Source: Candidatus Cloacimonadota bacterium (GTDB taxonomy: Bacteria > Cloacimonadota > Cloacimonadia > Cloacimonadales > WRIO01). From it: 6,758 nucleotides of DNA. The stretch lies in assembly GCA_023230175.1 (NCBI GenBank), contig JALNXV010000199.1, positions 1 to 6,758 on the forward strand, written 5' to 3'. The notes below the pieces were generated by a model. The model saw nothing but the letters and a program-made list of their open reading frames with translations. It did not search any database and had not been told where the DNA came from. The stretch's first letter is position 1. The number at the start of each line of letters is the position of its first letter. This document shows positions 1 to 5,529 of this stretch, piece after piece. Both the position numbers and the translations under genes were made by a program.

Positions 1-71
1 AAGGGTACTTGTAGAACAATCAACCCCTTATATCTATATATTCTTTATCTTTATTAATGCTATAAGTCAAA

Positions 72-99
72 CTTGACATTTCTTTTAAAAACTGTCAAG
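72..99. repeat. Inverted repeat CTTGACA-N14-TGTCAAG
   Basis: CTTGACA at 72-78 is the exact reverse complement of TGTCAAG at 93-99, with a 14-nt AT-rich spacer. The sequence GTCAA at 66-70 can also pair with TTGAC at 73-77, giving an alternative small hairpin. Read on the plus strand, the repeat is followed by a T-rich stretch (103-126). It could therefore be a weak terminator for a gene ending to the left, or a protein-binding site. The arms resemble the -35 consensus TTGACA on both strands, but I see no good -10 at the right distance on either strand. Confidence 0.4.
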
Positions 100-184
100 A
101 AATTTATTTTATTTTTTTTATCTTTTGTCCTCGAGTCTCTTTTGTTTTTCGATAAGAGCTTAAGTCTTATTAATTATTGGAAAA

Positions 185-230
185 ACAAGGGACCTCCAAG
201 ATGCTTTAAAGCATCTTGGAGGTCCCTTGT
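185..230 (-). terminator. Perfect 46-nt palindrome, probable terminator of the leftward operon
   Basis: Positions 185-207 and 208-230 are exact reverse complements (23-bp arms, centre TTTAAA). This makes a very stable stem with a minimal TTAA loop. The arms are about 48% G+C, well above the surroundings. On the minus strand the stem lies 28 nt past the stop codon of the nuclease-helicase gene and runs directly into TTTTT before CC. That is the layout of a Rho-independent terminator, although the U tract is short. On the plus strand no T tract follows (ATATTCTTTG), so termination is expected mainly leftward. A dispersed palindromic repeat element is the main alternative. Confidence 0.65.
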
Positions 231-256
231 ATATTCTTTGTAAATTCAAAGTATAT
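231..256. repeat. Imperfect hairpin abutting the palindrome
   Basis: ATATTCTTTG at 231-240 pairs with CAAAGTATAT at 247-256 with one internal T-T mismatch (235/252) and a 6-nt loop. It starts immediately after the 46-nt palindrome and ends 2 nt from the nuclease-helicase stop codon. In the leftward transcript it would form just before the larger stem, giving two tandem hairpins at the 3' end. The stem is mostly A-T and therefore weak; it may be chance in AT-rich DNA. Confidence 0.35.
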
Positions 257-258
257 AA

Positions 259-3200
259 TTAAAAAATAATTTCAAGAAGTTTTGTTATAACTGATTGATA
301 ATGAATTGATTGAGTTAAGATATTTTTGTTTCCGAGCATTATGAATTGTTCTTTAGCTCTTGAAATAGCAACATTTAATTTTCGGTCTATTTTATTGTTG
401 CGGCTAACGGATTGCATTTTATCGAGGAGTTCTGTATTGGCAACAGCTGTAGAATAGATAATTATATCTCTTTCTGACCCTTGAAATCTTTCTACAGTAT
501 CGACAGTGATCTTTTCTGCAAAAGGAAGATATTGGAGTTTATCGATTATAGTATTTACTTGCATACGCCAAGTGCAGATAATTCCAATAGAATCTTCAGA
601 AAAATTATTATGTATATTTTGATAAATATTATTGATTATTTTGATGATTTTATTAGCTTCTTCATCATTAAACCTTATTTGTTCTGTATTAATCGTTGGG
701 ATAAAGATGCATCTGGATTTAGATAATTGAGATATAATATGATTATTATCATCAGGAAGGTAATAATTAAATGGCTCAAATTGACGATTATGATTTGGTT
801 TAAGTTTGTTGTCATAAAAAGGATTGACTAAGTTTGCTATTTCGTTATGCATTCTGTAATGTTCAGGGAGCAAATCGTAAAATTCAGTCCAGTTATTTTT
901 TTCACAAATTTTAAAAAGTCTTTCAAATAGTGAGTCTTTTAATGAATCAAGATGGATTTTATCTTTTAGAATCTTGTTAGTTTCAAGTTTGGGTTGTACC
1001 GAAACGGCAGGTAACTGATAATGATCCCCAATCAATATAAAACGGTTAAATAGGGCAATGATGCCAATTAGTTGGGATTCGAGTAATTGAGAAGCTTCAT
1101 CTACAATTAAAAGGTCTGTATTGATATAATTTTTTAGATAATAGCCTTCATTTTGAAATGTTGCGACTGTAGAGACAAAGACAGGTTTTGATTGTAATAT
1201 CTCAATAATTTTAAGAAAATCGTTGTTTATAAGAGAGTTTATATGGTAGTTTTCTTCTGTCAATTTTGTTCCGAGTAGTAGAAAATCGATTTCATTTTCT
1301 TGTAATTTGTTGCATATTTCTTCTACTGCTCTATTTGTAAAGGCAACAATAATTACAGGGGTATGATTAAGATTGATATGATTTTTAACTATTGACATTA
1401 GGTATTTAGATGTTTTGCCTGTGCCGGGAGGACCTTGAATGAGTAAATAATCTTCAAAATGACTTGCTTTAGTCATAATTCTTTCAAATACAGGTAGTTG
1501 ATTTAATTCTGTATTTTTAATTTTTTTATTTAGACGTGGTTTTTTTAAACCAAAGAAGATATCTCTGTCAAGAGGTCGTTTATGAAAATAATTTATAATA
1601 CTGCCAGGAATACTATAAAAACTTGATTCTAAGATATCTTTTTCGATATAAAATGATTTAAAATGGGTTAAATCTTTAAATCTTATTAGTTCATTTCTAA
1701 AGGTAATTAAAATATTAAGATTTTTATTTTCATCAGTATTGATTTCTTTTAAAACAGCCTTAAATAGTTGAACTTTTGTAGGCCGGGCAGATTTTTCATA
1801 TTCCGGATAGATAATTATTAAATCACCTTCTCTAAAATTGCCTGAACATAATTCTATAGATTTTTTATTTACAGTAAAATGAAACACTTTATCTTCTTGA
1901 TTAATGAGTTTTAGGTTGGGAATAATAATTTTTTGTTTATATTTTTCTTCAAAGGTATGAGTCCAAAGGCTTGAATGACCATATTTTAAAATACCTGATT
2001 CATCAATGAAAGAGAGTTTTTGTGCAATAAGTTCACGCATAACAAAAGAAATCAAACTATTGATGTATAATATTTCATAATCTCTAAGTTGGTTGAAGAG
2101 TATTAATTTATCTGAAAGTTTACTTAGTAAAAAGATAGGAATTTTGCATTGGCTTAGTTTAAATAAGATGGTAACTATATTATTTTCGTCATCAGCAAAT
2201 TTAAAGATTTCATTAATTATAATATTCCTGCATAGCAAAATTTGTTCAGCAGTGCTTTGAGAATATGGGACATTACGTAAAGGGTCATTTTCAGCTTTTG
2301 AATATAATAAGATGCTATTTCCGGTTCGGCTATTTCCAAAGACTGATTTTAAAAGTAAATTGTAAGCAGTGACTTGAGTAAAATTGTTTTGCCATAAATG
2401 ATTATAATGAGGTTTTCCTGATTTTAACTCTAAAATAGTTTTATAATTTTTATCTTTTGAGCTTTCGATAAGTGCATCAAGACGACCTTGTAAGCCGTAT
2501 TCTTCAGAAATAAAGGCAGGTTCTAAACTTATCTGAGATTGATCTTTACCAATATTATCTTTAAAAAACTTGAGATTAGGCAAATGAATTTCATTAATCT
2601 CATTAAGAATTTGTTTAAAATCCCCTTTACCAAATTTCAAAATCTTTAAAAACTGCAGTTGTAACTGTTTGTAAAAATCATTATTATCATCATTTATGTC
2701 AAGATTGAGTTTAGATTCAGTAATGATTGCATCTAATAAATAATTTACAAAATTACCTTTTAATATTGGCAATCCATAATATGGTGTATCAATAAATTTA
2801 ATAAAAAACAATTCAGGGAAGATTTCTCTTGTTTGAAAACATTCCGCAATAGCAGTTACATCAAGCAAAAAATCCGGTTCAATTATAAAGGAAGTATTGA
2901 AATTTTGATAAAAATACCCCTTTTCTGAATATGAAACATTAAAAAATCTTATATGACGATCAATTTTAAATAAATCTATTAAACAATTAAAGCACTTTTC
3001 TGAGTCATTGATGCCAAGTTTAAAGAGTATTGAAAAGGTGTTTTGACTATTTAATAAGATGTTTTCCAGAAATAAAAATTTAATAAGCTCACCGTTTTCG
3101 TTAAGCCCGGTTAATTCATATAAAACTACGTTTTTTTTATCTTTGATTCGTCTGATTTTTTTGAACCAACAATCAAGTTTTTCTTGTGAAATTGCTTCTT

Positions 3201-3591
3201 TATTAAAGGTATATGCTGAGATTAATTTAAGAAAATGTGTGTCTGTGAAAGTAATCTTTTCTTTAAGATAATAATTAATCGTACTGATGAAGATATAAGC
3301 TAATAATTTAACGTCAAATTCTCTTAATAAACTGTCTTGCTGTAATAAATGATGATGTTTATTGAAAACTTGAGAGGCTTTTTTTACCAAATCATCAGAA
3401 TATTTATCCCTGTCAGAAAGAAATAAAAAACGAGATCTGATAGTGGTGAATTTTAATATTGAATCAGCAAGAAGTTGATTTAAGAGTAAATCAAAAACTG
3501 AGTAAATTTCATAATACAAATCTTTGTTAAAATCAGTCTTTTCATTAGTAATTTTATGTATTATCTCAATATACTCAGTTTTTGTAATCAT
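259..3591 (-). CDS. Dna2-like PD-(D/E)XK nuclease fused to SF1B DNA helicase
   Basis: This 1110-aa cytoplasmic protein is predicted to unwind and cut DNA, as Dna2-family enzymes do in end resection and flap or fork processing. Residues 1 to about 340 match nothing I recognise. The RecB/Cas4/Dna2-type nuclease core covers about 355-412: E357, GRLDALI with D372, ELKSGK with E388 and K390, then QVTAY with Q406 and Y410. A linker and probable beta-barrel region follows (around 550-680, GDLIIIYPEY near 589). The helicase has Walker A GPPGTGKT (720-727), Walker B DEAS (831-834), motif III GDHYQLPAV (855-863), EHYRMH (910-915), a motif V region TVERFQGSERD (1032-1042) and motif VI NVAISRAK (1073-1080). 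All catalytic residues look intact. I cannot find the CxxC-x5-C cysteines that hold the Fe-S cluster of eukaryotic Dna2 and AddB. The ATG lies 22 nt after the FKBP stop and lacks a clear Shine-Dalgarno site, so it may depend on coupled translation. A phage-defence role is possible but no defence gene is nearby. Family call firm; cellular role inferred. Confidence 0.9.
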   Translation of the reverse strand: MITKTEYIEIIHKITNEKTDFNKDLYYEIYSVFDLLLNQLLADSILKFTTIRSRFLFLSDRDKYSDDLVKKASQVFNKHHHLLQQDSLLREFDVKLLAYIFISTINYYLKEKITFTDTHFLKLISAYTFNKEAISQEKLDCWFKKIRRIKDKKNVVLYELTGLNENGELIKFLFLENILLNSQNTFSILFKLGINDSEKCFNCLIDLFKIDRHIRFFNVSYSEKGYFYQNFNTSFIIEPDFLLDVTAIAECFQTREIFPELFFIKFIDTPYYGLPILKGNFVNYLLDAIITESKLNLDINDDNNDFYKQLQLQFLKILKFGKGDFKQILNEINEIHLPNLKFFKDNIGKDQSQISLEPAFISEEYGLQGRLDALIESSKDKNYKTILELKSGKPHYNHLWQNNFTQVTAYNLLLKSVFGNSRTGNSILLYSKAENDPLRNVPYSQSTAEQILLCRNIIINEIFKFADDENNIVTILFKLSQCKIPIFLLSKLSDKLILFNQLRDYEILYINSLISFVMRELIAQKLSFIDESGILKYGHSSLWTHTFEEKYKQKIIIPNLKLINQEDKVFHFTVNKKSIELCSGNFREGDLIIIYPEYEKSARPTKVQLFKAVLKEINTDENKNLNILITFRNELIRFKDLTHFKSFYIEKDILESSFYSIPGSIINYFHKRPLDRDIFFGLKKPRLNKKIKNTELNQLPVFERIMTKASHFEDYLLIQGPPGTGKTSKYLMSIVKNHINLNHTPVIIVAFTNRAVEEICNKLQENEIDFLLLGTKLTEENYHINSLINNDFLKIIEILQSKPVFVSTVATFQNEGYYLKNYINTDLLIVDEASQLLESQLIGIIALFNRFILIGDHYQLPAVSVQPKLETNKILKDKIHLDSLKDSLFERLFKICEKNNWTEFYDLLPEHYRMHNEIANLVNPFYDNKLKPNHNRQFEPFNYYLPDDNNHIISQLSKSRCIFIPTINTEQIRFNDEEANKIIKIINNIYQNIHNNFSEDSIGIICTWRMQVNTIIDKLQYLPFAEKITVDTVERFQGSERDIIIYSTAVANTELLDKMQSVSRNNKIDRKLNVAISRAKEQFIMLGNKNILTQSIHYQSVITKLLEIIF

Positions 3592-3613
3592 ATAGAATTT
3601 TTATTACTTTACT

Positions 3614-4321
3614 CTATTCTGAAACAATTTCTAATAATTCTACTTCAAATATAAGATAAGAACCGGGCTCAATGATGCTGTAGCCTTGTTCGCCATAAGC
3701 TAATGAATCAGGGATATAAAACTCAAAGATATCGCCTTCTCGCATTAATGTAAGACCTTCTGACCAGCCTTCAATAACCATTCCGGCTTCAAACTCTGCC
3801 GGTTCACCACGTTGACGAGATGAGTCAAATATTTCGCCATCAAGGAATTTACCAACATAATGTGTTTTAACAGTATCGGTTGCTTTTACTTGTTTTCCTT
3901 CTCCGGATTTGATTACTTTATATTGTAATCCGGAGTCTCTTGATATTACACCTTCTGCTTTAGCATTTTCTTCCATAAACAATTTACCGGCACTTTGATT
4001 TAAGGCTTTTGTAGCTTCTTGTTGTTCGGTTTTTTTGTTGGCAACTTGTTCTTGTAAAGAACCGATTAATTCAGTTAATTCATCCTCAGAAAAAGGCGAA
4101 TAGTTGGGATCTTGGGCACTTTCCATTCCTTTTAAGACAAGTTTAAAGTCAAAATCGTATTCTGTGCTTACTAAATCTTTTCCATATAAAAAACCGATAG
4201 CGTAACTTAAGCTGTCACGATTGTCGTTAAGTTTAGCCTTGCCCGTGTTGAAGTTGTCGCAAGCAGTCATAAGCAATACGATGCTTATAATACTTACAAT
4301 GATAAGAATTTGTTTTTTCAA
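3614..4321 (-). CDS. FKBP-type peptidyl-prolyl cis-trans isomerase, lipoprotein (FkpA/Mip-like)
   Basis: This 235-aa protein is predicted to catalyse cis-trans isomerisation of X-Pro bonds and to act as a chaperone outside the cytoplasmic membrane. The N-terminus is a lipoprotein signal: MKKQ, a hydrophobic stretch from I5 to M18, and lipobox MTAC with C21 as the acylated residue. Residues about 31-125 form the helical FKBP_N dimerisation domain typical of FkpA and Mip (SLSYAIGFLYGKDL). Residues about 130-233 form the FKBP catalytic domain, with the expected pocket residues Y155, F165, D166, V182, I183, W186, Y209 and F225. The loop after AYG is about one residue shorter than usual (EQGYSIIEPGSYLIF). 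Length is normal for the family. Asp22 at +2 is the inner-membrane retention signal in E. coli, but that rule does not transfer reliably to other phyla. The gene sits 18 nt downstream of the MlaD-like gene. It starts with TTG, chosen because GGAGG lies 5 nt upstream and the signal peptide begins exactly there. Confidence 0.92.
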   Translation of the reverse strand: MKKQILIIVSIISIVLLMTACDNFNTGKAKLNDNRDSLSYAIGFLYGKDLVSTEYDFDFKLVLKGMESAQDPNYSPFSEDELTELIGSLQEQVANKKTEQQEATKALNQSAGKLFMEENAKAEGVISRDSGLQYKVIKSGEGKQVKATDTVKTHYVGKFLDGEIFDSSRQRGEPAEFEAGMVIEGWSEGLTLMREGDIFEFYIPDSLAYGEQGYSIIEPGSYLIFEVELLEIVSE

Positions 4322-4326
4322 TTTAT

Positions 4327-4331
4327 CCTCC
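4327..4331 (-). promoter_or_regulatory. Shine-Dalgarno GGAGG fixing a TTG start
   Basis: On the minus strand the sequence reads CGGAGGATAAATTG. The GGAGG core lies 5 nt before TTG, which encodes the first residue of the lipoprotein signal (MKKQILI). No ATG or GTG gives as good an arrangement, so a TTG start is well supported. A strong site combined with a weak start codon may tune expression relative to the upstream MlaD-like gene, whose stop codon is only 18 nt from this start. Confidence 0.8.
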
Positions 4332-4339
4332 GTTATTTA

Positions 4340-5236
4340 TTAAAAAATAGAAAATTTAAAGTATTTCTTAGGATTATTTTTAATGTCGTTTAATAAAAAT
4401 TCCATTTCTTGTGTTGTTTTTAAAAGATTTTTATAAAGCTGGTCATCGTTGAAGAGTTTATTTAAATTTGAATCTTGATTTTCTAATTGTTTCTTAAAAG
4501 AATTTATTGCAGTTTCTGTAGTAATTAAAAAGCTGTCAATCTTACTGAAAGTATATTGCGTTTGTTTGAAAGTGTTATCAATGTTTTCACTATTTTCATT
4601 TATCATAACCTGTAATGTATGGCTGAGCTGTTTTAGCTCTATAAATGCTGATAAAATATCCTTTTCCTGTGCATCACGAAGTAACTCAAATAGTAATTGG
4701 AAGTTTTCTTCAGTTAAAGTTAAGACATTATTTAGTCTGTCAAAAATATCATCGTTTGAATCTAATTTTTGCATAATATTTTCAATTTGTGTCGAAATCT
4801 CATTAAGATTTGATACTAAGTCTGATAATCCGGGTAGTGTTATCCCGGTGTATATATGATTTTGATTGATGTAATTTTTGCTTTGTCCGGGTATTATGTC
4901 AATTATTCTAGTACCCATCATATCACTTTCTTTTATAATGAAAATAGCATCACTGTTGATTTTTATATCTTGGCTAATCATTAAATATATAATAATTCCA
5001 TCTTCAGCAATTTCAAGAGATTGTACTCTCCCAATTCTAACACCTCGGTAAAAAACAGAATTTCCTTTTTCAATATTGTTAACGTTATCAAAAAGTACCT
5101 TTACTATTTCATACTTATTTTTTAAAAACCAATCATTCAACCAACTATATGAAAAAAATAAAAATATTAATGATAAAATGACAAAAATCCCGACTTTAAT
5201 TTCTGTTTCTCTGATGTTTTTATAAAAATGAACCAT
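4340..5236 (-). CDS. MlaD/MCE-domain protein, membrane-anchored lipid-transport subunit
   Basis: This 298-aa protein is predicted to be the periplasmic substrate-binding subunit of an MCE-type ABC lipid transporter, moving phospholipids between inner and outer membranes. A basic N-terminus (K6, R9, K14) precedes one transmembrane helix (about 15-33), giving an N-in, C-out anchor. The MCE domain spans about 43-118 and includes the family motif YRGVRIGRV (63-71) and MMGTRIIDIIPGQ (106-118). Residues about 138-285 are predicted helical and coiled-coil-like, rich in N, Q, E, L and I, as expected for a pore- or tunnel-forming MCE tail. The end, DIKNNPKKYFKFSIF, resembles the conserved tail of MlaD proteins from diderm phyla. 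Length is typical. It is the first gene of the leftward unit. The usual partners, permease MlaE and ATPase MlaF, are not in the window: downstream come the FKBP and nuclease-helicase genes, and upstream is divergent fusA. The ATG start is supported by AAGGA 6 nt upstream (5243-5247). Confidence 0.9.
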   Translation of the reverse strand: MVHFYKNIRETEIKVGIFVILSLIFLFFSYSWLNDWFLKNKYEIVKVLFDNVNNIEKGNSVFYRGVRIGRVQSLEIAEDGIIIYLMISQDIKINSDAIFIIKESDMMGTRIIDIIPGQSKNYINQNHIYTGITLPGLSDLVSNLNEISTQIENIMQKLDSNDDIFDRLNNVLTLTEENFQLLFELLRDAQEKDILSAFIELKQLSHTLQVMINENSENIDNTFKQTQYTFSKIDSFLITTETAINSFKKQLENQDSNLNKLFNDDQLYKNLLKTTQEMEFLLNDIKNNPKKYFKFSIF

Positions 5237-5264
5237 ATATTTTCCTTATATTCAGAATATATAC

Positions 5265-5293
5265 ATATTATTTTTTCTATCAATTTATGTCAA
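5265..5293 (-). promoter_or_regulatory. Sigma70-like promoter of the leftward mlaD-FKBP-helicase unit
   Basis: On the minus strand a perfect -35 TTGACA (5293 to 5288) is followed by a 17-nt spacer and a -10 of TAATAT (5270 to 5265, 4 of 6 consensus bases). Transcription would start near 5258, giving a leader of about 22 nt that includes the AAGGA ribosome site before the MlaD-like start. No comparable promoter was seen between the three leftward genes. In AT-rich DNA chance -10 matches are common, but the exact -35 with optimal spacing makes this the best candidate in the window. Confidence 0.6.
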
Positions 5294-5309
5294 ACAAAAG
5301 ATTGTTTGA
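5290..5309. repeat. Inverted repeat TCAAACAA-AAGA-TTGTTTGA overlapping the -35
   Basis: Eight-base arms at 5290-5297 and 5302-5309 are exact reverse complements separated by 4 nt. The left arm shares four bases with the -35 hexamer of the predicted leftward promoter. A dyad in this position is typical of a repressor or activator operator. It lies upstream of the predicted start, so it would act as a DNA site and not as an RNA structure of that transcript. I do not recognise the motif as that of a known regulator. Confidence 0.4.
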
Positions 5310-5437
5310 GTGCTAAACATATTTTTGAGTTTTTAATATTGCTTATGCCTATAAGGTATTGCAAATTTTTAAATTTTATTTACTTTTATAATGCCTTAAA
5401 CTCTTATTCATAAAATACATATACATTTTTTTTGCTT

Positions 5438-5466
5438 TTGACTTGACATTAGAACTTAGTTATTTT
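5438..5466 (+). promoter_or_regulatory. Probable fusA promoter
   Basis: On the plus strand TTGACT (5438-5443) is followed after 17 nt by TATTTT (5461-5466). The overlapping TTGACA at 5443-5448 is a perfect -35 but has no good -10 at 16-18 nt. A second possible -10 is TATATA at 5479-5484, preceded by TG one base away (extended -10), with only a weak -35. The exact start is therefore uncertain, but a promoter in 5438-5490 fits the fusA start at 5530. The rest of the divergent spacer (5310-5437) is AT-rich, with no further feature I can support. Confidence 0.45.
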
Positions 5467-5529
5467 TTGTTGTACTGATATATAAATTTTAAAAAATAAT
5501 AAATCAAGAAAGAGAGTATTTAGGAAAAG

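Larger units (their letters stand above)
1..258. other. AT-rich gene-free region with inverted repeats
   Basis: I see no gene that can be supported here. Plus-strand reading frames entering from the left edge close early: one stops at 55-57 and another at 74-76 (TGA). Either could be the tail of an upstream plus-strand gene, but about 18-24 residues of low-complexity I/Y/F/L sequence cannot be identified. The segment is strongly AT-rich with runs of T around 103-126. Its structured parts are an inverted repeat (72-99), a long perfect palindrome (185-230) and an imperfect hairpin (231-256), listed separately. It most likely holds the 3' end of the leftward operon plus an intergenic spacer. Confidence 0.6.

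Noticed and set aside
1..30. Possible hairpin AAGGG...CCCTT at the left edge
   Set aside because: The arms pair with bulges only, the repeat is cut by the window edge and no T tract follows directly; it cannot be judged here.
481..726. Plus-strand 81-codon open frame antisense to the helicase C-terminus
   Set aside because: Lies opposite the conserved motif V region of the helicase; no support of its own.
3059..3271. Plus-strand 70-codon open frame antisense to the helicase N-terminus
   Set aside because: Low-complexity shadow with no start signal.
4566..4859. Plus-strand 97-codon open frame antisense to the MlaD-like gene
   Set aside because: Serine- and phenylalanine-rich shadow of the helical tail of the real gene; no ribosome site.
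5345..5359. Near-palindrome ATGCCTATAAGGTAT in the divergent spacer
   Set aside because: Only 5 Watson-Crick pairs plus one G-T around a 3-nt loop; expected by chance in AT-rich DNA.
5228..5413. Plus-strand 61-codon open frame in the mlaD-fusA spacer
   Set aside because: No ribosome site, its start overlaps the MlaD-like gene's start, it covers the leftward promoter, and its composition (I, F, Y, L, N, S) is what AT-rich noncoding DNA gives.
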